DNA of 64,000 nucleotides. Source: Bacteroidota bacterium (GTDB lineage Bacteria > Bacteroidota > Bacteroidia > Bacteroidales > F082). The first letter of the stretch is position 1. Each line of letters opens with the position of its first letter. The stretch covers positions 40,589 to 104,588 of the forward strand of contig JAHJTC010000009.1 of the NCBI GenBank assembly GCA_018830105.1, in the 5' to 3' direction. The position numbers were made by a program, and so were the translations under genes. The notes beneath the pieces were generated by a model. The model had not been told where the DNA came from and did not search any database. It saw nothing but the letters and a program-made list of their open reading frames with translations. Of this stretch, positions 9,266 through 17,621 are shown one piece after another.

Positions 9266-12033
9266 AACAAATCCTACTAATTGTTTTAATGCTGCTCGTG
9301 TTGCGGGTTCAGGCTGATAAACCGGATCAGATAATCAGTTGTCACGTCAACGAATTGACTTTCGAGCAATTCTGCACAGTGATTTTCCAGAAAAGCGGTG
9401 TGAAGGTTTATTACAAATCTAGCTGGACAGCTGATCTCAAAGTTTCGATCCAAGCTGACAGCATCACCGTTTTCGATGCCGTGTCACGTGCCATTCGTGG
9501 AACTACACTTCAGCTTTCCGTTTGGAATGATAACCTGGTGCTTTTGCCCGATCAGGTTTTAATCAGCGAACTTCCTGAATTTGAAACAGCTGATCAGGAA
9601 AATGCCCCCACAGAACAGCAATCTAAAACCCTTACCACCAGTGAGGAACGCTACCTCACGGGTCGCAAAGCAGAAGTAATTCAAACGCTTCGAGTTGGCG
9701 AGTCAGGCTCACAATTGAGAGGCAAAAAAGCAAAGATTCTTGGCAGGGTGCTGGATCAGGAAACAGGAGAGCCTGTTTTTTATGCTACAGTTTTCATTGA
9801 AGAAACCCAAACAGGTGCAGTAACCGACGTCAATGGCTTTTTTACACTCAGCCTTAAGCCTGGCAAATACTATATCGTCTTTGATTTTTTGGGATACGAG
9901 AAGAAGAAATACCAACTGGAAGTGCTCTCGGATGGAAACTTCAGTATTCAGCTTAGTAAGACTGTTTACCAGATTGAAGAATTTGTAGTTTATGGCGACC
10001 GACAGCGAAGCATGAAAGAGAAAGACCCGGGTCTGGATAAAATATCCATGCGATCGGTCAAGGAGTTGCCCATGCTTATGGGAGAACGTGATATCCTGAA
10101 GGTCTCGACCACACTTCCCGGTATCGTTAATGTAGGTGAAGGCAATGCCGGCTTGAATGTCAGGGGTGGTGGGGCTGACCAAAACGCGTTCTATATCAAC
10201 AATATACCCATTTTTAACCCGACTCATCTTTTTGGGTTTTTTCCTGCATTTAACAGTGATATTATCAAAGATTTTTCAGTTTATAAAGGTCATATTCCTG
10301 CTGCTTTCGGCGGAAGGCTTTCATCGGTTTTTAATATCATAACCCGAAGAGGCAACCGGAAAAATTTCACTGCACATGGTGGCATCAGTCCTATTTCGGC
10401 CAATATAGTTGTAGAAGGACCGTTGAAAAAGGAAACTGTTTCGGTGCTGCTAAGTGCGCGATCTACTTACTCCGACTGGATCTTGCAACGCATTAAAGAT
10501 CCTGATATCCGCAACAGCAAAGCCGGCTTCTATGATTTGGCTGGCGGCATCAATTTCGACAATCAAAACACCCAGTCGTCCATCTTCTTTTACCACAGCA
10601 AAGACCGTTTTCAACTGGCCGATCTCACAGAATATGACTACGCCAACAGCGGTATTTCATTCAATGTAGGGTATAATTTCAGTAAAACGTTAAGAGGTGA
10701 GTTTGCTTTGGTTGGCGCCCAATACGCTTTCAATACCATTGATAAACAAGAGATTTCAAGTGCCTACAAGCACGACTATCAATTGGGAAATTACGAATTG
10801 AAAGCTGACTTTAAGCATCAGCTCAACGAAAAGCACAGCCTTGATTTTGGTGCCAGCATGGTGCTTTTTAAGCTTAACCGAGGAACTGTGCAGCCCTTTG
10901 GATTTCAATCGATTAGAAAGACCATGGAATTGGGAAACGAGCAAGGCCTGGAAAGCGCAATCTACCTGGCAGATTCCTGGGAAGTCATGCCCCGTTTGAC
11001 ACTAAATACCGGTTTGCGGCTTGGTTTATTTAATCCTGTCGGCCCCAAAACAGTTTATACTTATGCCGATGGCTTCCCTACTGATATACGCTATATAAAT
11101 GACAGCATAAGCTTTGGCCGCAATGAAGTGATCAAATGGTATGTACAACCTGATCTCCGGATTGCATTGAACTATGAAACAGACGAATATGGTGCTGTTA
11201 AGTTAGCTTTTAACCAAATGCATCAAAATTTGTTTATGCTCAACAACACCATTTCAGTGGCACCAAATACCCAATGGAAACTGGCCGATTATCACCTGAA
11301 ACCCTCTCAGAGCAATCAGTTTTCTGCCGGTGTATTCAGAACAATACCCCGCATGGGTCTGGAATTTTCAGCTGAACTCTATTATAAGCTTACCAAAAAC
11401 TATCCGGAATTTAAAGACGGTGCTGGTTTTCTCGACAGCCCACAGGTTGAAACAACCGTGCTTCAGGGCGAACAGCAGGCCGCCGGTATTGAGTTATTTC
11501 TGAAACGCAGCAGCCGCAGGCTGGAGGGCTGGCTCACTTATACTTATTCCCGTTCGTTGGTGCAGGTAAATAATGGCCAACAATGGAACAGCATTAACGC
11601 AGGAAAGACCTATCCTGCCAATTTCGACATCCCCCATGTGCTGAATATGGTGTTGAATTATCACCTGAGCAGACGGGTTTCGGTTTCCTCTATTATCACT
11701 TATCAAACCGGGAAACCAATTACCTATCCCATTTCAGCCTATTACAATGAAGGAACGCCTTATTTTGATTATTCCGATCGCAATGCCTATCGCCTACCCA
11801 ACTATTTCAGGATAGATTTATCACTGACTTTTGAGGGAAACTTAAAGAAGAAAAAACTGATCCACAGCTCATTAAACCTGAGTTTGTATAATCTTACCGG
11901 AAGGGATAATCCTTATGCCGCCTATTTTAAAGTTGAAAATGGCCGCATCAGAAGCTATCAATATGCAATTATTGGTGTGCCCGTATTTACGGCAACCTGG
12001 ATATTCAAAATTGGAAATTATGCTTCGGAGTAA
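9262..12033 (+). CDS. TonB-dependent receptor with N-terminal STN (secretin/TonB short) domain
   Basis: A 923-residue outer-membrane receptor. Signal peptide to about residue 18; STN domain about 27-90 (LTFEQFCTVIFQKSGVKVYY, then SITVFDAVSRAI); a Gln/Glu/Thr-rich linker; carboxypeptidase-regulatory-like domain about 159-235 (ILGRVLDQETGEPVFYATVF); plug about 260-375 (NVGEGNAGLNVRGGGADQN, NIPIFNPTHLFGF); then the barrel. STN domains in FecA-type transducers contact an anti-sigma factor, but no sigma/anti-sigma pair is encoded nearby. The last 14 bases overlap the DUF4249 gene. The final 45 codons are part of a 1430-bp tandem duplication. Substrate unknown. Confidence 0.9.
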   Translation: MKQILLIVLMLLVLRVQADKPDQIISCHVNELTFEQFCTVIFQKSGVKVYYKSSWTADLKVSIQADSITVFDAVSRAIRGTTLQLSVWNDNLVLLPDQVLISELPEFETADQENAPTEQQSKTLTTSEERYLTGRKAEVIQTLRVGESGSQLRGKKAKILGRVLDQETGEPVFYATVFIEETQTGAVTDVNGFFTLSLKPGKYYIVFDFLGYEKKKYQLEVLSDGNFSIQLSKTVYQIEEFVVYGDRQRSMKEKDPGLDKISMRSVKELPMLMGERDILKVSTTLPGIVNVGEGNAGLNVRGGGADQNAFYINNIPIFNPTHLFGFFPAFNSDIIKDFSVYKGHIPAAFGGRLSSVFNIITRRGNRKNFTAHGGISPISANIVVEGPLKKETVSVLLSARSTYSDWILQRIKDPDIRNSKAGFYDLAGGINFDNQNTQSSIFFYHSKDRFQLADLTEYDYANSGISFNVGYNFSKTLRGEFALVGAQYAFNTIDKQEISSAYKHDYQLGNYELKADFKHQLNEKHSLDFGASMVLFKLNRGTVQPFGFQSIRKTMELGNEQGLESAIYLADSWEVMPRLTLNTGLRLGLFNPVGPKTVYTYADGFPTDIRYINDSISFGRNEVIKWYVQPDLRIALNYETDEYGAVKLAFNQMHQNLFMLNNTISVAPNTQWKLADYHLKPSQSNQFSAGVFRTIPRMGLEFSAELYYKLTKNYPEFKDGAGFLDSPQVETTVLQGEQQAAGIELFLKRSSRRLEGWLTYTYSRSLVQVNNGQQWNSINAGKTYPANFDIPHVLNMVLNYHLSRRVSVSSIITYQTGKPITYPISAYYNEGTPYFDYSDRNAYRLPNYFRIDLSLTFEGNLKKKKLIHSSLNLSLYNLTGRDNPYAAYFKVENGRIRSYQYAIIGVPVFTATWIFKIGNYASE

Positions 12034-13324
12034 CATAGCACTAGCGCTTGTTATCCTTTTCGTATTCCTTTTGGGTTGCGAGAAACCCTTCGACCCTAAT
12101 ATCAAAGGAAGCGATGCCCGAAAATACGTGATAAATGGTGGCGTGTTTGCCGGCGATAGTTTGCAAAGGCTTGCGATTTCCCAAACTTCTGCCATCAGTA
12201 ATCCCGAGTATCTACCCGTGAGTCGTTGTCAGGTAATTATCGCAGATGATCGCGGAAATTCTTTTACTATGACAGATGTCGGAAACGGGAATTATCTAGC
12301 AAATATTGATCAGGCCTATCTTTTACCAGGAACTGCTTTCAAGGTGGAAATTACCACACCGGATGGCAGCAGACTGGAATCGGATTATGATACCCTGCTA
12401 CCTGTTTCTACACTTGAGGCTGTGTATTACGAAATTGAAGTGCACGAAGGCAATAACCCGGATGATTTGACTCAAGGTGTTCAGTTTTTCCTCGATATGC
12501 AAGGCAATAGCAACGACAGCAGAAACTACCGCTGGAAAGTTTTTGAAACCTATGAATACCATAGCATGTATGCACGCGAATGGTATTATGACGGTGAGGT
12601 TCATCATATCGTGCCTCCCGATTCATCTACTATGTATTGTTGGCGAACCGATCAAATCGCAGAAATATTCACCCTCACCACCTCTAACCTAAACGAAAAT
12701 GCGATAGTTTCCTATCCATTGCATTTCGTCAGCAACCGCTCAGTGCGCATGGAGTATGGCTACAGCTTGCTGGTAAAGCAATATGCGCTGAGTAATGCTG
12801 CTTATATATATTGGGATCAGATGCGTCAAAACAGTTTGCAGGGCGGCAGCTTATACGAAACGCAACCACTTGCTATTAAAGGTAATATGCATCATCTCAG
12901 TAACACCGACCAGGAAGTTTTAGGATTTTTTGGCGCCTCACAGGTTGTATCGCGCAGAATTTTTCTTACAAATCCCGGCCTTAATCTGGATTATAATTCT
13001 ACTTGCTCCCCTACCGGTCTTCGCTTTGGGGTTGGTGAAATTGATCCGCGCTATTATCCGGCCTTCCTGATGGGTGATGCAGTGACTTATTATCCTGTTT
13101 GGCTTCATGATGAATGTGTGGATTGCACGCTAATGGGTGGTGTAACTGTTAAACCTGATTTTTGGCCTTATTAAGATGAAAAAAATATTATTCATACCGA
13201 TTTTGATATTGAGTGTCCTATTTATTAAAACAGGGCTTCTGGTGCAAAGCCAGTATCAATATCCGGAAGTGGAGCAATTCAGGCTTTTTACTGATCAGAG
13301 CCTGTATATTACAGGCGAAAATAG
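11895..13324 (+). repeat. Tandem duplication, copy 1 (1430 bp)
   Basis: This segment holds the last 45 codons of the STN receptor, a complete DUF4249 gene and the first 49 codons of a gene of the MG2/plug type. The same order recurs exactly 1430 bases downstream: DUF4249 starts at 12020 and 13450, and downstream starts at 13176 and 14606. No net insertion or deletion is visible between copies. No transposase or terminal inverted repeats are present. Confidence 0.93.
12020..13174 (+). CDS. DUF4249 family lipoprotein, copy 1
   Basis: A 384-residue protein with a lipoprotein signal (VFLLGCEKPFD, Cys 20). Start chosen at the Met at 12020 because it directly precedes the signal; the open frame upstream lies inside the receptor. 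DUF4249 features: KYVINGGVFAGDSLQRL near the N-terminus, the beta-sandwich-like first half (DDRGNSFTMTDVGNGNY, PGTAFKVEI) and the C-terminal ECVDCTLMGG...KPDFWPY. Members usually sit next to a TonB receptor, so a SusD-like surface partner that captures substrate is a reasonable inference, not established. It overlaps the receptor gene by 14 bases and is followed by the chimeric ORF after one base. The partner copy is at 13450. Confidence 0.9.
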   Translation: MLRSNIALALVILFVFLLGCEKPFDPNIKGSDARKYVINGGVFAGDSLQRLAISQTSAISNPEYLPVSRCQVIIADDRGNSFTMTDVGNGNYLANIDQAYLLPGTAFKVEITTPDGSRLESDYDTLLPVSTLEAVYYEIEVHEGNNPDDLTQGVQFFLDMQGNSNDSRNYRWKVFETYEYHSMYAREWYYDGEVHHIVPPDSSTMYCWRTDQIAEIFTLTTSNLNENAIVSYPLHFVSNRSVRMEYGYSLLVKQYALSNAAYIYWDQMRQNSLQGGSLYETQPLAIKGNMHHLSNTDQEVLGFFGASQVVSRRIFLTNPGLNLDYNSTCSPTGLRFGVGEIDPRYYPAFLMGDAVTYYPVWLHDECVDCTLMGGVTVKPDFWPY

Positions 13325-13463
13325 TACCGGAAGGGATAATCCTTATGCAGCTCTTTTTATAGTTGAAAATGGCCGCATCAGAAGTTATCAATATGCAATT
13401 ATTGGAGTGCCCGTATTTACGGCAACATGGATTTTCAAAACGGGAAATTATGCTTCGGAATAA
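13176..13463 (+). CDS. Chimeric mini-ORF at the duplication junction (MG2-protein signal peptide fused to receptor tail)
   Basis: A 95-residue ORF. Residues 1-49 match the first 49 of the protein at 14606 (signal peptide, then PEVEQFRLFTDQSLYITGEN), with about eight substitutions. Residues 51-95 match the last 45 residues of the STN receptor (TGRDNPYAALFIVENGRIR ... GNYASE), with three substitutions. The join is in frame at 13321-13325. It ends with the same 14-base overlap into DUF4249 copy 2 that the receptor has with copy 1. It might be a harmless junction product kept because it couples translation to the next gene, or a small secreted protein with one or two barrel strands. Which one cannot be settled from sequence. 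Confidence 0.6.
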   Translation: MKKILFIPILILSVLFIKTGLLVQSQYQYPEVEQFRLFTDQSLYITGENSTGRDNPYAALFIVENGRIRSYQYAIIGVPVFTATWIFKTGNYASE

Positions 13464-14754
13464 CATAGCAATAGCGCCTTTTATCCTATTCGTATTCCTT
13501 TGGGGTTGCGAGAAACCCTTCGACCCTAAGCTCAAAGGAAGTGATGCCCGAAAATACGTTATAAATGGCGGCGTGTATGCCGGCGATAGTCTGCAAAGGC
13601 TTACGATTTCCCAAACTTCAGCCATCAGTAATCCCGAGTATCTGCCTGTGAGTCTTTGCCAGGTAATTATCACAGATGATCGCGGAAATTCTTTTACGAT
13701 GACAGATGTCGGAAACGGGAATTATCAAGCAAATATTGATCAGGCCTATCTTATACCAGGAACTGCTTTCAAGGTGGAAATCAACACACCGGATGGCAGC
13801 AGACTAGAATCGGATTATGATACACTGCTACCTGTATCTACAATTGAGGCTGTGTATTACGAAATTGAAGTACACGAAGGCAATAACCCGGATGATTTAA
13901 CTCCAGGTGTTCAGTTTTTCCTCGATATGCAAGGCAGCAGCAACGACAGCAGAAACTACCGCTGGAGCGTGTTTGAAACCTATGAATACCATAGCATGTA
14001 TGCACGCGAATGGTATTATGACGGTGAGGTTCATCATATTGTGCCTCCCGATTCATCTACTATGTATTGTTGGCGAACTGTGAAAATCGCAGAAATATTC
14101 ACCCTCACCACCTCCAACCTAAACGAAAATGCGATAGTTTCCTATCCATTGCATTTCGTCAGCAACCGCTCAGTACGCATGGAATATGGCTACAGCTTGC
14201 TGGTAAAGCAATATGCGCTGAGTAATGCTGCTTATATATACTGGGATCAGATGCGACAAAACAGTTTGCAGGGTGGTAGCTTATACGAAACACAACCACT
14301 TGCTATTAAAGGTAATATGCATCACCTCAGTACCACCGATCAGGAGGTTTTAGGATTTTTTGGCGCCTCACAAGTTGTATCGCGCAGAATTTTCCTTACT
14401 AATCCCGGCCTTAATCTTGATTATAATTCTTTCTGCTCCCCTACCATTCTTCGCAAGGGGGTTCGTGAAATTGATTCCCGCTATTTTCCGGCCTTCCTGA
14501 TGGGTGATGCAATGACTTATTATCCTGTTTGGCTTAATGATGAATGTGTGGATTGCACGCTAATGGGTGGTGTAACTGTTAAACCTGATTTTTGGCCCTA
14601 TTAATATGAAAAAAATACGATTTATACCGATTTTGATATTGAGCGTCCTGATTCTTAAAACAGGGCTTCTGGCGCAAAGCCAGTCTCAATTTCCTGAAGT
14701 TGAACAATTCAGGCTTTTTACTGATCGGAGCCTGTATATTGCAGGCGAAAATAT
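13325..14754 (+). repeat. Tandem duplication, copy 2 (1430 bp)
   Basis: Same content as copy 1, shifted by 1430 bases. Receptor-tail copy 13325-13463, DUF4249 copy 2 at 13450-14604, and the 5' end of the full-length MG2/plug gene from 14606. The copies differ by scattered base changes, so the event is not very recent. Confidence 0.93.
13450..14604 (+). CDS. DUF4249 family lipoprotein, copy 2
   Basis: A 384-residue lipoprotein (VFLWGCEKPFD, Cys 20), the same length as copy 1. By hand count about 29 residues differ (about 92% identity). The differences gather in the signal/N-terminus, a few sites in the first half, and a C-terminal stretch (copy 1 CSPTGLRFGVGEIDPRYY, copy 2 CSPTILRKGVREIDSRYF). 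A run of about 82 residues in the middle is identical. The conserved ECVDCTLMGG and final DFWPY are kept. It overlaps the chimeric ORF by 14 bases and ends one base before the MG2/plug gene. Likely function as for copy 1, perhaps with altered ligand preference. Confidence 0.9.
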   Translation: MLRNNIAIAPFILFVFLWGCEKPFDPKLKGSDARKYVINGGVYAGDSLQRLTISQTSAISNPEYLPVSLCQVIITDDRGNSFTMTDVGNGNYQANIDQAYLIPGTAFKVEINTPDGSRLESDYDTLLPVSTIEAVYYEIEVHEGNNPDDLTPGVQFFLDMQGSSNDSRNYRWSVFETYEYHSMYAREWYYDGEVHHIVPPDSSTMYCWRTVKIAEIFTLTTSNLNENAIVSYPLHFVSNRSVRMEYGYSLLVKQYALSNAAYIYWDQMRQNSLQGGSLYETQPLAIKGNMHHLSTTDQEVLGFFGASQVVSRRIFLTNPGLNLDYNSFCSPTILRKGVREIDSRYFPAFLMGDAMTYYPVWLNDECVDCTLMGGVTVKPDFWPY

Positions 14755-16273
14755 TGCCTTCAGTGCTATACAAATACCTAATCCAAAGCTGGGAATCCAA
14801 TTGAGCAGCATTCTTTATGCCGAACTGGTTAGCCCTCAGTCCGAACAAATGTCGCAGGCAAAATTTCTGATGGATCAAACAGGTGCTTTTGGCAGCCTCC
14901 CTATTCCTGATGATGTGGTAAGCGGTAATTATTTTTTGCGTGTTTATACCAAATACATGCGCAATATCGGTCCGGAAGCTTATACTTATCTTGCCTTAAA
15001 AATTATCAACCCTGAGCAAGCCTCAACCAGTTATTCCATTGATTCCAGCCTGCTTTTACCGCTTTCACCTATCCCCGAATTGAAAGGCAATAAAATCAGC
15101 ATTTCAACAGATCAAACTCAATACGGAAGAAATGCCAAGGCCATTTTAAGCCTGGATTTTAACCAAAACAGCCAGGATTATATAAAGGCTTCCGTTAGTG
15201 TCATTCCTGAGTTTGCTTTGTATGGCGAACAACTTGAAGGTTCTGGCAAGCGTGCTTTTCAGCAATTGAACTATCCTCCTGAGATGAAGGGACTTTCCAT
15301 TTCCGGTTTGCTCAAAAACCAGCAAAATGATTCAGTAATACCCAATAGCAGCATCACGCTGTCCATCATTGGTGAAGGCAGGGACTTTATGGCAACAATG
15401 ACCGATTCTGCCGGGAAATACCTGTTCGCTTTGCCCAATTATCAAGGTAGAAGAGATTTGTTTTTGTGCAACGAGAACCAGGCAGATTCTGAAACCAAGT
15501 TGCTGATCGATAACGATTTTTGTCGTATTCCAGTACAATTGCCCGATACGGTATTCCAGCTCACTGAAGCTGAAAAAGCTGTTGTGCTGAACATGGCAGT
15601 TAACAAACAACTAAAAGACAATTTCGTAACCTATAGTGCCAGTCCAAAAAAGTACAATTCACGTTTTAATACGTATTTTTATGGCACGCCAACCGAAATC
15701 GTCCGTATTGGAAATTATGTGGAATTGCCCAATCTGGAAGAATACTTCAACGAGCTTCCGACATTGGTAAAAGTGAGAAAGCGAATGGGTAAAAAATACT
15801 TTAAAGTACTCAGCAACAATGCTGAAATTCCGCTGTTTGATCCATTAATCCTTATCGACGGGGTTGCCATCGACAATGCGGAAGCCGTATTAGCCCTATC
15901 TCCTCAACAACTCGATCGCATCGAAATCATCAACACTCCATACATTAAAGGTGCTTTTACCTATGGAGGTATAATTCATCTGATTTCCAGCGAAGGTTAT
16001 TTTGCTAATATTGACCTGCCAGAAAATGGCTTGTTTCTTGATTTTCAATTTCTTTCCGCTAATCATTTCAAGCTTGATCAAGAGACCGATTCAGCTGAAT
16101 TTCCTGATGCCAGAAACACCCTATATTGGAATCCGGACATAACACCAACAGCGAATAATCAGGAACTTGAATTCCAAACACCTTCCACTCCCGGGCGCTA
16201 TAAGGCGATTATTCGGGCTGTTACACACCAAGGCGAATATGTGAGCGGAAGCTTTGTTTTTGAGGTGCGTTGA
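14606..16273 (+). CDS. Exported MG2 (macroglobulin)-like protein with TonB-plug-like C-terminal part
   Basis: A 555-residue protein with signal peptide (to about residue 23, LLAQSQ). An MG2-like beta domain comes first (FRLFTDRSLYIAGENIAFSA; then SGNYFLRVYTKYM), followed by a carboxypeptidase-regulatory-like stretch (ISGLLKNQQNDSVIPNSSIT). Near residues 415-455 it reads LILIDGVAIDNAEAVLALSP then GAFTYGGIIHLIS, which matches the plug domain of TonB receptors although no barrel follows. The ending (TLYWNPDI...TPGRYKAIIRAV) is typical of this Bacteroidota family. Probably a periplasmic or outer-membrane accessory of the receptor/DUF4249 system. Its 5' end is inside duplication copy 2 and has the mirrored fragment at 13176. 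Last gene of the operon. Confidence 0.8.
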   Translation: MKKIRFIPILILSVLILKTGLLAQSQSQFPEVEQFRLFTDRSLYIAGENIAFSAIQIPNPKLGIQLSSILYAELVSPQSEQMSQAKFLMDQTGAFGSLPIPDDVVSGNYFLRVYTKYMRNIGPEAYTYLALKIINPEQASTSYSIDSSLLLPLSPIPELKGNKISISTDQTQYGRNAKAILSLDFNQNSQDYIKASVSVIPEFALYGEQLEGSGKRAFQQLNYPPEMKGLSISGLLKNQQNDSVIPNSSITLSIIGEGRDFMATMTDSAGKYLFALPNYQGRRDLFLCNENQADSETKLLIDNDFCRIPVQLPDTVFQLTEAEKAVVLNMAVNKQLKDNFVTYSASPKKYNSRFNTYFYGTPTEIVRIGNYVELPNLEEYFNELPTLVKVRKRMGKKYFKVLSNNAEIPLFDPLILIDGVAIDNAEAVLALSPQQLDRIEIINTPYIKGAFTYGGIIHLISSEGYFANIDLPENGLFLDFQFLSANHFKLDQETDSAEFPDARNTLYWNPDITPTANNQELEFQTPSTPGRYKAIIRAVTHQGEYVSGSFVFEVR

Positions 16274-16360
16274 GTGCAAGAAAACGGAAAATACACTCAA
16301 AAAAGAAATAAGTTTTTGAGCTTCAGCTTTGATAAAAGCTTGAAACGATTGCGCGCAGAA

Positions 16361-16891
16361 CTAAGGTTTTATCGTTCCTTTAAAAGCTTTACTAAAAGTT
16401 TCCCAATCTTGATTCTCATAAGCTCCACTGCCAAAATAATGCATCACCGGTTCAAAACTCTGAGGAGGGAAAAAACCGGGAACCACAGTGATGATTTTCA
16501 TTTCCTCATTCATAAACACATAGCTGGGATACGACATTTTTCCGCGCATGAGCGCTTGCGCCAGTTCGTGCGAGCTACGCGATTTTCCGGGATTGGGATT
16601 TACAAAAGTACGATTGGCATAAACAATAGTATCTGATCGTTCTGCATCGAACTTTACCATATAAAAGTTGTCCTGCATAAAAGCAGCAACCTCAGGATGA
16701 GCAAAAGTTTCCTTGTCCATTTTTTTGCACCAGCCACACCAATCGGTGTACATGTCAATAAACACCTTTTTGGGTTCAGTTTTCATTTTTTGAGCGGTCT
16801 CTTCAAAGCTCAGCCAATCAATTTTAGTGTCTTGGGCCGATACCGGATACAAAACCAGAATCAACAGGCTTAGTGCTAACAGGTATTTCAT
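16361..16891 (-). CDS. Secreted thioredoxin-fold protein (CGWC)
   Basis: A 176-residue protein with signal peptide (ends VSAQ) and a thioredoxin-like fold of the DUF255/thioredoxin_7 kind. The active site is CGWC at residues 52-55 (MYTDWCGWCKKMDKETF), followed by the later cis-Pro region (MSYPSYVFMNEE). It probably acts as a periplasmic disulfide reductase; the substrate is unknown. It starts 16 bases after the end of smpB in the same direction, so it can be co-transcribed. Confidence 0.85.
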   Translation of the reverse strand: MKYLLALSLLILVLYPVSAQDTKIDWLSFEETAQKMKTEPKKVFIDMYTDWCGWCKKMDKETFAHPEVAAFMQDNFYMVKFDAERSDTIVYANRTFVNPNPGKSRSSHELAQALMRGKMSYPSYVFMNEEMKIITVVPGFFPPQSFEPVMHYFGSGAYENQDWETFSKAFKGTIKP

Positions 16892-16907
16892 AATGGTGTA
16901 GTATTTA

Positions 16908-17360
16908 TTAGAAGTGCTTTAGGCGATCGAGTTCGCGTTTTGTGTCCTTTTTCTTAAGATCCTCGCGTTTGTCGTAATGATGTTTCCCTTTTGCAAGAGC
17001 AATTTCAAGCTTGGCCAATCCCTTTCCGTTGATAAAAAGACTTACCGGTACAATGGTAAAGCCCTTTTCGTTTACCTTCGTACGTAACTTCTTTAATTCG
17101 CGTGCATTAAGTAACAATTTGCGGTCGCGCTTGGGCTCATGGTTGTAAATTGTTCCCATGGTATACTCGGCAATATGCATTTCACGCACAAATAATTCGT
17201 TGCCCACAAAAGAACAAAAAGACTCATTCAAATTCGCCTTCCCCTGCCGGATTGATTTAATCTCGGTTCCGGTAAGCACGATTCCCGCCACCAGCTTGTC
17301 TTCGAGGAAGTATTCAAAACTGGCACGTTTGTTTTTTATACGTATCGTCTGTGTCTTCAT
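16908..17360 (-). CDS. smpB: SsrA-binding protein SmpB
   Basis: A 150-residue protein. SmpB binds tmRNA and brings it to stalled ribosomes for trans-translation. Family marks: [20 protein letters not shown] at the N-terminus, [20 protein letters not shown], and the basic C-terminal tail with [16 protein letters not shown]. Length fits the family. The tmRNA gene itself is not in this window. Confidence 0.96.
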   Translation of the reverse strand: MKTQTIRIKNKRASFEYFLEDKLVAGIVLTGTEIKSIRQGKANLNESFCSFVGNELFVREMHIAEYTMGTIYNHEPKRDRKLLLNARELKKLRTKVNEKGFTIVPVSLFINGKGLAKLEIALAKGKHHYDKREDLKKKDTKRELDRLKHF

Positions 17361-17563
17361 TTGATCGGCAAAAATACGACAAAACTATCAGCTAGCAGAT
17401 GTCAATTATTAATGTTAGGCCATTGATTATAAGAAGTAGTGTCAGCGCTAAAACTTCAATTTCTTCATAATGCTTGCCAGAAAAAATCAAATTGACCCTT
17501 CGGGACTAAGTTTTTTATTACTTCACAAACACCCTGCCTTATAAACAAGCACCTGTTAAAATG

Positions 17564-17596
17564 AACTGTTCCGGAAAAATCAATCCCGGAACAGTT
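17564..17596 (-). terminator. Hairpin terminator candidate after the prohibitin-like gene
   Basis: Perfect 11-bp inverted repeat: AACTGTTCCGG (17564-17574) with CCGGAACAGTT (17586-17596), 11-base loop. It begins 26 bases after the prohibitin stop. On the minus strand the stem is followed by only a weak T stretch (CATTTTAAC), so termination may be incomplete. The rest of the 17361-17621 gap shows nothing I can name. Confidence 0.6.
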
Positions 17597-17621
17597 TAAA
17601 AAATCTATAGATCGAAAAATT

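Noticed and set aside
9709..10227. 172-residue minus-strand ORF opposite the STN receptor
   Set aside because: It lies over the regulatory and plug domains, which are well supported on the plus strand.
11895..14754. Insertion sequence or composite transposon as an explanation of the repeat
   Set aside because: No transposase, no terminal inverted repeats, no target-site duplication; the repeat boundaries cut across gene ends, as a simple tandem duplication would.
17361..17621. Possible small RNA or gene between smpB and the prohibitin-like gene
   Set aside because: Only the inverted repeat at 17564-17596 stands out. The minus ORF here has no start context or motif, and no tmRNA sequence features are seen.
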